Below, piece by piece: positions 33,758-44,398 of a DNA stretch of 64,000 nucleotides. The notes below the pieces were generated by a model that did no database searches, was not told where the DNA came from, and saw only the letters and a program-made list of their open reading frames with translations. Origin of the DNA: Scilla litardierei (taxonomy: Eukaryota; Streptophyta; Magnoliopsida; Asparagales; Asparagaceae); NCBI GenBank assembly GCA_030789695.1, contig CM061142.1, positions 569,275,281-569,339,280 on the forward strand, written 5' to 3'. The position numbers and the translations under genes were made by a program. Position 1 is the first letter of the stretch; the number at the start of each line of letters is the position of its first letter.

Positions 33758-33765
33758 CCTACTAT

Positions 33766-34724
33766 GAGGTTGCAACTGCAAAATCCAAGGAACCCTCATC
33801 ACACTCCAAAGCTTCATTTGGCAAAAAGAGTCGGGTTGGGGTTGTATGGGTTTTAAGTGGAGGGCATGGGTGAGTGTTGGAGGTTTCAAATTTTGTGACA
33901 ACCTGTCCTTGAGCTGTGTTATAGTTTAGGCCTTTCCCCGCAAAAGTAGGGGGAACGTGCATAATTAAAAATCTCACGGCTACCTTCAACTCCCCTTTCT
34001 CTACTCCAAGCCCATTTGGGATCGTTTGGCAAGAGTCAGTAAGAGTTGAGCTTAATTTAATGCCAACTCTTGTTGTCAAACAAGGCCTGAACATTATTGG
34101 CCATATACCATAGTGATTTTGATATCCATGATGCTCATGAATAAGGGCTCTTACTTTTTGGCAGAACTCAGACCCTCTGAGCTCTGGTTAACAGGGTAGT
34201 TCGAAAAGATAATGGATTGCTGCCATTTTGGTTAAGAATGCAATCTCAATGCCACATCTGAGTTGCAAGACAAGAACTTCTCATATGTAGAATCACTTGA
34301 AGGCATCCACATATGAAAGGTGTTCCATATGGATCTAGTGGGCATACTTGACTTACATGAACTTGACGATTCTGTGGAATGATCTAATATGAAATGGGTA
34401 CATTGGTGTAAGCTATAACGTATGCCTCCAATTCTTTATACACTAATAATCATATCCCTCCCATCTCAAAGAAAACCAAAATAAATAAATAAAAAGCAAA
34501 ATGATATCAAATGATTTTGAAAAATGTCCTCCAAACTGTTAATTCTAGGGTGTATTTGGAGAATATTCTTGATTTAGCGGCTAACGTTCTAATTGACTTA
34601 AGGGGAATATGCAAAATATTCCCTGAATAAGCTTTGGAAGAAATTGAACATATGACAAACTTAATACTAGAACTAAGAGGGGGCTTGTATTTTGTACATC
34701 AGAACCCTATGTTTCAAGGACATG
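33766..34724. other. Intron sequence without recognisable element
   Basis: The 110-codon - strand frame at 33762-34094 has no recognisable domain. I see nothing else. Confidence 0.5.
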
Positions 34725-35230
34725 CCTCCCCATTGTAGACACGACATGCCTTCATGCATACAATACTAAAATGCATATGACACACATGCCCAACACTTTT
34801 TTTAACACGACAGCTTTACAATGGAAGTATCCATGTTACGGAGGAAATTGCCTTAAGGTTGAGAAATTATTTTGACAAAGTATTTGATATAACAATGTTA
34901 ATGTTACCTGAAAATACTAAACTACCAACCATCCGTGATCCACATCACACGTTCGGAGTTGTGTTACATTAGGACATGCCACACCATCGTAGACATGACA
35001 TGCCTTCATGCATAAAATACTAAAATGCATAAGACACGCATGCCCAACACTTTTTCTGACACGACGCAGCTTTACAATGGAAGTATCCATGTTACGGAGG
35101 ATATTGCCTTGAGATTGAGAAATTATTTTGACATATGATATGATATAATAGTGTTAGTGTTACCTGAAAATGCTAAACTACCCACCATCCGTGATCCAAA
35201 TCACACGTTTCGAATTGTGTTACATTAGTG
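34725..35230 (+). repeat. Tandem duplication, period about 254 bp
   Basis: Two copies sharing GACATGCCTTCATGCATA, ATGGAAGTATCCATGTTACG and CTACC(A/C)ACCATCCGTGATCC. The second copy starts about 254 bp after the first (anchor at 34743 and 34997). Diverged by several percent. No coding potential. Confidence 0.82.
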
Positions 35231-35355
35231 ATTTGAAACAGTAGAGTTAATGTTCGAACTTTTAACACTTTTAACACTAAATAAAATATCATCGTATTAA
35301 TCGCACTAAACAATATATCATCAGTATTAAGATGAGCTACACATTTTGCTAAACA

Positions 35356-36228
35356 TCTATATTACAATTGAGGGCAGATTTTGAATTTGTCCTATGTGGC
35401 AATGTCACATCAAGTTTTGGAGGGAAAATTTTGGGTTGAAGAGAAATTTGTTGGGAATACACAAAAACATTGAAATTAGGAATAGCCTTTTAATATTAGT
35501 TATGAAAAAAATGTTGTGCACACACACAATCTCATCTTGGGAATGAACGCGAGCTGTGGGAGAATGAACGCGGGATATACTGCCAACTCATTGATCCGCG
35601 TTGCAAAACCCTGTAAAATTTCGATCTCATCTGCTGATATTTCAGGGAAAACTAATAATTATTGATGTTTGTTTAAAATTAGTGGGTCCAAGATTTTTAA
35701 ATGAACAGTGTCCCACGGGCACGGCTTATATGTATATGGTGGGGCGCCGAAGGCGCCCGCTAAATTTTTTAACGCTGATTTGTTGTTTCGTGCCTAAGGC
35801 ACTCGCGCCGAAATTGTTGTTGTACGTCGAATTTGTTGTTCTACGCCGAAGGCACCCACATCGAATTTGGTGTTCTGTATCGAAGGCGCATGTGCTGAAT
35901 TTGTTGTTCCGCGCCGAAGGAGCCCACGCTGTTTTTTAATGCTGATTTGTTGTTCCGCCTGCGTCGAAATTGTTGTTTTACGTCGAATTTGTTGTTCTGC
36001 GCCGAAGGCACCCACGTTGAATTTGGTGTTCTGTGTCGAAGGCGCATGCGCTGAATTTGTTGTTCCGCACCGAAGGCACCCACGCCGAAGGTGCCTGTGC
36101 CGCTAAATATTGTAAGCTAACTTATTGTTCTTTTAAATTTTGGCTTTGAAAAAAGAATTTCGGGGAACAAAGATTTCACAAGGGAAAAACTTAAATGAAC
36201 CGTGCCCGTGGGCACGGGTTATGACTAG
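35356..36228 (+). mobile_element. Complete short Helitron, 873 bp
   Basis: Begins A|TCTATATTACAATTGAGG and ends with hairpin GTGCCCGTGGGCAC (36202-36215), GGGTTATGA, then CTAG (36225-36228)|T. Insertion between A and T, the 5' TC, the 3' hairpin and CTAG are all canonical. The inside has the same GC-rich TTGTTGTTC(C/T)GCGCC units and an extra 3'-hairpin copy near 35708, linking it to the 15428-19142 cluster. No Rep/helicase. Confidence 0.85.
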
Positions 36229-36500
36229 TTATAATACAAATTGTTATGACACATAAATGCATGTGTGTGTGTGTAAAAATACAGTTACTCTATAGGTATC
36301 TTGTAAATTTATTTTTTACTTCCCATTACGTATGTCTTGATTTTGCTAACAAGCAAAGAAGCTTATCCCCAACATACCATGTAGTGAACTAATAGTGTTC
36401 TACGTACCAAAGCAACCAATGTTCCTTATAACATTGTGCTAGAACTAACGGGATTACTGGGGGTAACAATTTTACCATGGTGATGTAGAAGCTTTTTTTC

Positions 36501-37485
36501 CAAGGATGGGTCCGGCTGTTCGTTTTAGTTTCGGACCTAGGCGATTCAAAGCCAAAGCAAAAACTTGATATTGTTCAGTTTTTGCTCATTTTTTCTACAT
36601 TTTGTTCTGTTTAAAACAGTGCTTTTTGTTAGTTTCATTAACGATTCAATCAGATCAAGCACTAAACTGAAGAAAGAACAAGAAGAATGAATACCCAGAT
36701 CTTTAAAAATAAAAATCTAATTTTAAGATGATCTTTTTGGGGCCAGAAAATCTTTACTCAGCAAAAAATTGCAAAAAAAAAAGAATACTGATCGAAGGGT
36801 GGAAGTCATACCCCGCCCGCTTGATGCTGCCTCTTGCTCGCTTACAATTTTCACTTGCATGCTTGCTCGCCGATGTTGCATGCTGTGCTGATCCGGGACT
36901 GAGTGCAAGAGAGAGTGAAGGAGAGACCACGAGAGAAGATGCATGTTGATGTGCTTGCATGCTTGCAACTTCTGCTTCCTGGTTCCGAGAACAAGAGGAC
37001 AAAGGACAAGAGAGATCGAAGAGGTAGGGAGAGATCAAATAGGATTTAGGGCAATCTCACTCCCCCCCTTTTCTTTGCATCTTGTATTCAATGATTAAAT
37101 GTTTTGGGCCGGGTCGGCTTGATTTTAATTGGATCTGAAGGACATGCAAAAAAAAAGGGTCGCTTTTAGGTGCATAAGATTAAAACGAATTGGATACGAT
37201 CCAAACGAAAACGCTTATATGGTTAAAGTGATGACTTTAGGGTGCATATTTATTTACTTTAACAGTTTTACTTACAATAAAAATCTATATTTTAATCTAT
37301 ATTTTAATCTATCAATATTTTTGGTAGCGCTACATCGTAAAAGCAAATCTGGCGTTATATTATAGCTATATAAAGAAAATGCAAAATGAAACCAATACCG
37401 AAACCGTTAAACTCGTAAAAACGTGTCAAACTTAGTTTTTTGTGAAGGAACGAAACTGGAATCAGAACCAAGTTCTCAAACCGTG
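36501..37485. mobile_element. Short hAT element, about 985 bp, decayed
   Basis: The left end CAAGGATGGGTCCGG and the inverted right end CACGGTTTGAGAACTTGG, both with GTTTCGG/CGAAAC motifs nearby, resemble the BED-hAT ends. The target duplication is weak (T-rich). No transposase. GC-richer DNA at 36790-37020 has short frames without a domain. Confidence 0.5.
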
Positions 37486-37493
37486 GTTTTTAT

Positions 37494-38147
37494 GATGATG
37501 TTTCTTTTTGGGAGGGAAATTTTTTAAGAAGGTAGATTCTGGAGCATGTAACCTAACCATAAATTTGCCCGAGGGTTCTATCTCCGTCTAACCATAAAGT
37601 TAGGTCTATTGGATGAAGATGATATAGTCTTCCTATGTCTTTTTTCCTTCATGTAATCTTCTTTTCCCAACCCTAGCATCCTGCGGGTCTTGGCACCGCC
37701 TATTCCTTCACAATTAACATGCCACCAAATCATGCATATTCCAAATCAATTGGAAAAGATTGGGAATCCTTTCTAATGGTTGACATCCTTAGCTTCATTT
37801 GTTTTTTGCATTGGTTACTTTTATCGCATCTCCAATTATGAATGCCATGCTTGCTGCAATATCATCCTAGTCCTAGTTAACCTTGGGTTTTGAAAGAGGA
37901 TACAGTTTTCCCTCTCAACATAAGGCCCGTCACTATGCTTGTTGGTGTTTTGTTGGAATATGAGTAGCCTCTTTGTGAACATAATAGCTAAACCTTGCTA
38001 TTTATTGGGCGTTTAACATTAAACCAGATATGGCAATCCATTTCAACTATCCCCTTCTCCCCAAAAAAGAAAAAACACACTCACATTTACGCTCACACTA
38101 CCCCAAACAATTGAACAAAACAAAACAAACCCAACACTCACCCCCCA
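37494..38147. other. Intron sequence without recognisable element
   Basis: No coding or repeat signal seen. Confidence 0.5.
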
Positions 38148-38155
38148 ATAATAAC

Positions 38156-39696
38156 CAGTGAACGAGATATCGGTCAAAACTAACTAGTTCCGGCAATATT
38201 TTTGCGGTTTTGGACCAAAGCGGGCCGAAACATAAGCAAATTCTTTGCATTGGTTGGTTTTTTTCCATTGTCGCAGTAAAAAAACACAAAATCCTTTAAT
38301 AATCATCACAAAAGCCTTTCTGAAGCAGATCTCCAAAAGCCCTCAAAAAATTTCTAACAAAACTTAAAAAAACAAAAAATAACCAAAATTGCATATCAGG
38401 AACAAAAAGAAGCTGTTGTTTCCATCTTTCCCTCACACATCGATTATTCTCTCTATCCTACTCCCTATTGCTCTGATGATGCGACACGACTAGGGAAAAT
38501 TTTTTGATCCAACCCACACGACTAGGGAAAAGTTTTTGATCCAACCCACTGTAAATTTAACTTGACACATCTAATTTAACCAGACTACATTCAATTTAAG
38601 TTTATATGGGTTTGTGGATTAAAAGATCAGACCCTCGTTCAATTTAACCTAAACATATTTTTGAGATTTGCTAGCAAAAATTTGTTCATTTGAGTTATCT
38701 TTTACAATAAAACCCATCCAATTTTATATTTTACATAAATATGTTATTAAAATCAATATAATATGTGTGCACATACACACAGAAACACACACACATTCAT
38801 GTATACATGTGTATATATACACACATGCATACACAGCTACACACATGTATATGTATTTTCTCACATTTATACATACATGTACACACACAGAGAGAAAGGA
38901 ATGTGTGTCAGCAAATCCAGACTATCATCAAAAATTACACTCTCCATAGTTTTTGAATGATTAACATCGTTCATCTCAATCTTCATATTCTAAAATCATA
39001 CACCAAATATACCAAATAACTAATGAACCTAACATATTTTGCTTGTCTATCTAGTCGTAAATTTAATGATTTTGTAGTAATAGAAATTTTTGCAATGGTC
39101 GGATGAACGAAAAACACCTTAAGTTTACTAGATTTAAAATATGAACATCAAAATGAATAATGTCACCCAAAATTATGAAGGTAGAGTATTAACAATCGCA
39201 TATGGGGGTTTCCTCCTAGGACATCAGATACATTATTCCGTGTATACACACACACACAACAAATAAAAATATTGTGAATTCAATTCCTAAATTCCTTTTA
39301 TTGGATGTGATCTAACCTATCAAAATTATATAAAAACAAAATTGTAAATGATTTTGATATATTTTATCAATGCATCAAATGACAACAAAATTAATATTCC
39401 AAAATTTCATTGATGTAGACTAATTTGTAACCTTTTTATGCTTCGGTAAAAATAAACTGAAATCATTTAAAATTTTGTTTGCAGATAGCTTAGATGATTA
39501 GATCACATATAATAAAACATATTTGTGATTTGGATTCATAATTTTTTTATTTGAAATTTATGTGTGAGCGTATGCACATGCGTTCATGTACATATAAGTA
39601 AAAACGAAACTGAAAATTGTAACGAAACTACCAAAACTTTGTTGAAACCAGAAACTTTTAATGGGATCAAAATCGAAACCAAGTTATCAAACCTTG
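38156..39696. mobile_element. Short hAT element, about 1.5 kb, decayed
   Basis: The right end, inverted, is CAAGGTTTGATAACTTGG, preceded inside by CGAAAC repeats. The left end is probably CAGTGAACGAGATATCGG. The flanks ATAATAAC and GTAATTAC agree at 6 of 8 bases. No transposase is visible. Confidence 0.45.
38763..38890 (+). repeat. CA/TA-rich microsatellite region
   Basis: Interrupted ACACAC and CATACATG runs. The overlapping Thr/His-rich frames are compositional. Confidence 0.85.
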
Positions 39697-39704
39697 GTAA
39701 TTAC

Positions 39705-41446
39705 CAATAAGTAAATAAAATACCCACTTAATTTTTGTGGAGTTGCTATTGTTGTTGTCTTTGCATTCAGAGGCTAAACCCTTGGCCCATCCTTAAAATT
39801 TTGGTTTCATATTGAGTTTGTCGAATAATATGTAATGATGAGTGACTTGGGTGGCCACTGCTGCCCAAGCAGGCTCATAGGTACTGTTTTTAGAAATTGT
39901 CATGGATCGTTGAATATAACGTTGTAGTTATTATTGACTAGTACTTTGGCACGTACAATGCATACATGTACAATATAAATGAGACGCAAATTCTAAATTA
40001 CGCAAATTCTAAATTATCCAGGCACATAGTGCACTGGGACCAAAGAAAAACTTAAACAGAGGAGGCGGGAGCAGCATGTAGCAGAAAATGAGAGAAAAGT
40101 GTGGGTGTGTGGATAGCGTCTGGGGGTTAAAGGAGGGAAAAGCAAGGGCCAAAGTACAAAAAAATAGGTAGGGGGGCAAAGTGGAAAAAGAACGATGGCA
40201 AACCTGCAAATAGGGAAAGAGAGAGGGGCTTTCGGGTTTCATGAAAGATCAATGACAATCATGAAAATAAAGGGAATTGGGGGCTTTTCTTTGGGATTTC
40301 CACAACACTCAATAGCACACCCAACACTCCACCCACCCCCAAGCGGGCTCACCATGATGAGGTTGCAGCCATCCCTCTTGCCACATGGGACAAGTGCCAT
40401 GTGGGTTTGTCCTAGTAGGACAAAGATGGGACACACATCCCTCATTTTTAATATAGATTTTTTAAACTAACAGTACCGAACTTTATAAAGTATTAAAATA
40501 TTAAAATGTGGATTCAATAAATATGTTTTCATTTTAACAAAGTATTTTGGCACATTCCTTTGTTGTCAACTATGCCAGTGGGTATTTACTATCCTAATAA
40601 AGGAATAAGACTTGAAAAATACAATATCAAAACATTTTAAATAAAAAAGAATATTCAAAAGGATAGTGTTGTATTATTAGTGAATTTTGTCATGCCGTTG
40701 TGTGTGTTAGTCCATCATGTATTAGTCCATGATAACAATTGAAGGGGAATAGTTGTGATTTTAAAAATAGAGATGTTCAAATTGCATAGGTTGAAAGATA
40801 TGGAGAAAGATGATAATTGCATTTTGTAGGTAATGTAGAACCTTGTAGTCTGTGTAGCAATTATCATGATTTTTCTTCTATTTTTCTAGACTTCTCATGT
40901 TAGACGCCCAATATTATGTTGGGTAAATTTTATGAACATCCACTGTACAGTGTGACTGTGTTACTAATCAACCTCCTCTCCATCTTTCTCACACTCCACC
41001 CCTCTTTAAGCCTCTCCTGAACCAAACAACTGTCTTTTTACTGAACTACTGCTTATGATCACAAAGCACCAAACTACAAGATATTGAAAGAAACATGCAC
41101 ATGCATAAAACAAAACCCCATCAATTAGAAATTGAAAGGACTGTTAGAAATTGATTCTCCAATAAACAATATTAATCAACTTGAGTCAACGTACAGGGAT
41201 CCCATCTCTTCTATCCGTGCAAGGAAAAACAAGTTCAGAGAAATTCTACAATTAGATCTGAAAGGAGCTTTAAAAAGTGAAATACAGTTCCAAATTTGAG
41301 TGAAGTACATTACTATAAAGATGAAGGAAGATTGTAGAAAGGAATTTGAAACAAGTAGTAGTTTTTCACAAAAAAATTAATGAATAATTTCCCAAAAAAG
41401 TAAACCCATCAGTCATTATGCAAAAGTAGTAAGGCCCATTTCGTTT
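39705..41446. other. Intron sequence without recognisable element
   Basis: No transposon ends or domains seen. The 40195-40470 frame has no recognisable similarity. Confidence 0.5.
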
Positions 41447-41490
41447 GGGGGGGGGGGGGGGGGGATGCACTCACCCACCCACCCACACCG

Positions 41491-41525
<35 letters not shown>
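41447..41525 (+). repeat. Two long G homopolymers
   Basis: An 18-base G run (41447-41464), then a short C-rich link (CACCC units), then a 33-base G run (41493-41525). Runs of this length are rare in plant DNA and may be misread bases. Confidence 0.8.
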
Positions 41526-41527
<2 letters not shown>

Positions 41528-42135
41528 GGGGATTGATAGAGAGCAGACTCATAGGTACTAACCATCCAACCAACAATCATAATTATAACAAAATACCATA
41601 GTTGTAGATTCCATTAACCTTGAACAAATTGATTGCACTGTGTATCGGTTATTCCTCAATTAGCACTAAAAACATTTTCTATCCAAAAAAAAAATCCAGC
41701 AAGACTACCTTAATCCTCAACTCCTGATGCATGGACTTAATATTGGTCTCTGGATATAAATGTCATATTGCGCCCGTTTTCAAACAACTTTACACTTAAA
41801 AACTCACAGTACTATCATGTTCGTTGAACAAAGACCTCGGCAGCCACAATTTAATTCAAAACCACAACAAATTCTTCTATGTTTCAGATTTTAGGATTAA
41901 AAAAAAGCAAGAGAAAATGTCCAACGTAAACCCATTGGACTTTGTTAATGTACCAAATCAGTGTCCTTTTAGATACGTTGATGGAACAGAGGCACAAAGG
42001 ACTGAATCTTCATCTTCTCTGCTCTTGAAAAACAGAACACAAACTTCACTGCCTCCCCCCTCCCTCCCCTTTCTTTATTGGAGACTTCTTCCATTGACCA
42101 CAAGAAGCTCAAGCTCACTTACATGGCACATTGTG

Positions 42136-42199
42136 TTTTTTTTGTTTTTTTGTTTTTTTTTGTTTTTGTTTTTGTTTTTGTTTTTTGTTTTGTTTTGTT

Positions 42200-42244
<45 letters not shown>
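42136..42244 (+). repeat. (TTTTG)n tract running into a 43-base G homopolymer
   Basis: Degenerate GTTTTT repeats at 42136-42201 are followed by 43 consecutive G at 42202-42244. The poly-Gly open frame here is an artefact. Confidence 0.85.
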
Positions 42245-42245
<1 letters not shown>

Positions 42246-42930
42246 AAAGATGTAACAGACCTGTAACTAAAGGAGTGTCTCTACTAATAAAAGACCTGCA
42301 ACTAAATGAGTGTCTCTACTGATATTATAATTTAGGGGTAATTAGTGATACAGCCAACAACATTACCAAAGTTAGTGTAATTTACCCTATTATCTTTACC
42401 CACTTACACGATGGAACCGGGAGAAACATATGCAGTGTACATGTGTAATAAAAGCATGAAAGAAAATGTAGTTGCATCTTAGTTACATGATCCATCCTTG
42501 GCAATTTAAGGGAACGTTTATGAAAGGTGGAGTTGCTCTATTTTATGGTCCAAATATCTCGTTGGTAGGGTGGCGCATGCAATATGATGAGATACGGTAT
42601 TTTGGGATTTATGGTGTGGTAATCAATTACATTGGAACTGAGCTGAACAGGAAGAGGCACATGATTTTGCCCTTGATCCTTCTTTCTTTTCCTTTTTTGT
42701 TTTTCCCGAACATACATTGCCCTAAACTATATGAAGCTGCCCCCAATTTATTTTGGGATGAAGGCTATGTTGACGATGACGACAACATTGCCCTAAACTA
42801 TATGTCCATATGAGCAGTTATACGAGCTAAATATGTATTCAAGCAGTTTCGACTAAACACGTGCAGTTACATCTTGCCAAATTTATTTTTGCACTTGCTT
42901 TTGCCTCATAAATTGCTGCTTTACGGTCAG
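42245..42930. other. 3' end of the giant intron
   Basis: A short near-duplicate occurs at the start (GACCTGTAACTAAAGGAGTGT and GACCTGCAACTAAATGAGTGT). The 113-codon frame at 42472-42813 has no recognisable domain. The intron ends TTACGGTCAG|G. Confidence 0.5.
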
Positions 42931-43032
42931 GACGATTAAGGAGTCAGGTGCTTCCGTGAGCTCTACTACTGCTAGTAAGGCACGCGATACGAGACGCCAA
43001 AGGAAGAAGGGAGGAAAAATTCGTGCGGGAAG
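42931..43032 (+). CDS. ELP1: ELP1 exon with the conserved basic segment
   Basis: A 102-nt exon. The first G completes the codon left open at 600. It reads TIKESGASVSSTTASKARD then TRRQRKKGGKIRAG, the basic region of ELP1 that lies after the SSNxSGMSAYT segment in plant homologues. In yeast Elp1 a comparable basic stretch near the C-terminus acts in nuclear localisation and tRNA binding, so this small exon is likely essential. It ends at AG|GTCAGA. The next intron is 134 bp (43033-43166) with acceptor GTTGACAG. Confidence 0.92.
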
Positions 43033-43166
43033 GTCAGATTCACGGACACTTGCTTTGTTTTCCTCTTCATTTAATAATGTACACTTATTTCGTCTCCTAC
43101 TTATTTGGGCATGGCTTGTTGCTTATACTTGTATCCTTAAATTATCAAATCTCCAATCGTTGACAG

Positions 43167-43479
43167 CCCTGGCGAGGAGTTGGCGCTGGTGGACCATTTG
43201 AAAGCCATGGCTCTGACCCCCGGTGCCCAGCGTGAGGTCAAGTCGCTAATCGTAGCTCTTTTGATGATGGGGAAGGAGGAAACCGCTCGCCAGCTGCAAC
43301 AGGTGGCAGATACATTCCAATTATCGCAGGAGGCCGCTGCGAAACTGGCCGAAGACACGATGTCCAACGATGCCATGGATGAGGCCACACAAACTTTGGA
43401 GCATTATTTGAAAACTTTGAGACAGGCGCCACAGCGCCGAGTTCTTTCTTGGCAGTCCAAAGCGTTGCTCCCCCCATAG
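43167..43479 (+). CDS. ELP1: ELP1 terminal exon
   Basis: Starts by completing the codon AG|C (Ser), then reads PGEELALVDHLKAMALTPGA and continues through LLMMGKEETARQLQQVADTF and KLAEDTMSNDAMDEATQTLE to LSWQSKALLPP and a TAG at 43477-43479. This is the helical C-terminal dimerisation region of ELP1, and its length and ending match plant homologues as I remember them. The three exons together give 1,014 nt without an internal stop, so the reading frame is intact. The gene appears functional at the sequence level provided the 42-kb intron is spliced. Confidence 0.95.
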
Positions 43480-44393
43480 CAGGTGATATTGTGTTGTTTG
43501 ACAGCAGCGTTCAGTTCAGTTCAGTTTAGAATAGATTCTCGAATTGTTCATGTTTAAGGAGTGCGGATATTAACAGCCCTGGCTGATGTACACTAACTAC
43601 AGGTTTTAGCTTGATATCTCTACTTAGTTTCTAATGTATTTCTTTGTTTATAATTCGTCCTCTGATATCGAGATTGTTCAATATTTATTATATTAAGTAT
43701 ACAGTTATTTCTGTTAAAAAAACAAATAATAAAAAGTCACAAAAAACTTAAATATTTAGAAATTAATACATCCAAAAAAAATCATGTTGTTTAGTATTAA
43801 AGATTCCTATTAAAATTTGTTATTATATCAATGCCAAACTAACTTATGGAAAAAAAAATAAAAAATAACCAAAAAGTACATCATTAAAAATTACATAATT
43901 AGATAAACAGAAATATATTAAAAATTAGTACATCATTAAAATTACATAATTTTTTGCTATTAAAAATTTTGTAGTGAAATATTGTCCATTTTATAATTTC
44001 AGGAATAAATTCATTTATTTAAAATAAAAAATCCAAATGTGTTTAAAAATACATGAACAGTTTACAAATTAATAAGCAGTTACAAATTGTATAGATACTA
44101 TTAAAGTTCTATTCAAATATTTATCTATTATATTTGGTATGAACTCATTCACGTAAAAAATTTTAAAACAAAAATTTACATGTTAAACTACTTTAAAAAA
44201 TACGATGGTAATTTCTTAAGTGGTATTTCAAAAAAAGTATCAAAAAATATTTTTCCAAGAATAATCTACCACAGGTTAGATTCAGGTAGGGGGGTTTTAA
44301 AAAAAGGTTTAATGGGGTTTGTTTGTTTTTTGTTGTGGAAAAAGATGCAAAGTCAAGAGGTGTTTCGTAAAATTTAACTTTTTTGTTAAATTA
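43480..44393 (+). other. ELP1 3' flank, probable 3' UTR and AT-rich DNA
   Basis: The first 200 bases or so are the likely 3' UTR. T-rich and TATTATATTAAG motifs near 43680-43700 are possible polyadenylation signals, but none is canonical. The rest is AT-rich with repeated ACATCATTAAAATTACATAATT-like pieces near 43870-43950. The Tat element begins 920 bp after the stop codon. Confidence 0.5.
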
Positions 44394-44398
44394 GGATG

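Larger units (their letters stand above)
601..42930 (+). other. ELP1: Giant (42.3 kb) ELP1 intron filled with transposable elements
   Basis: The donor is AG|GTATGC at 601 and the acceptor is TTACGGTCAG at 42921-42930. Both borders follow the GT...AG rule, and the split codon (AG + G) is restored across them. The polypyrimidine tract before the acceptor is short. The conserved protein order continues directly from GMSAYT in the first exon to the basic KARDTRRQRKK segment in the next, so no exon needs to be missing. I found no other ELP1-like coding segment between them. The intron holds at least seven layers of transposon insertion in both orientations. An assembly misjoin is the main alternative. 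Confidence 0.85.

Noticed and set aside
41824..42255. 143-codon frame ending in poly-Gly
   Set aside because: The end is the 43-base G run, and the beginning has no recognisable domain.
601..42930. ELP1 as two separate pseudogene fragments rather than one gene
   Set aside because: All three exons are stop-free, splice phases match and conserved residues are kept, which a dead fragment would be unlikely to show. An assembly error remains possible.
42956..43201. 81-codon frame as an independent small gene
   Set aside because: It is ELP1 exon 42931-43032 read through its short intron. The conserved part ends at the GTCAGA donor.
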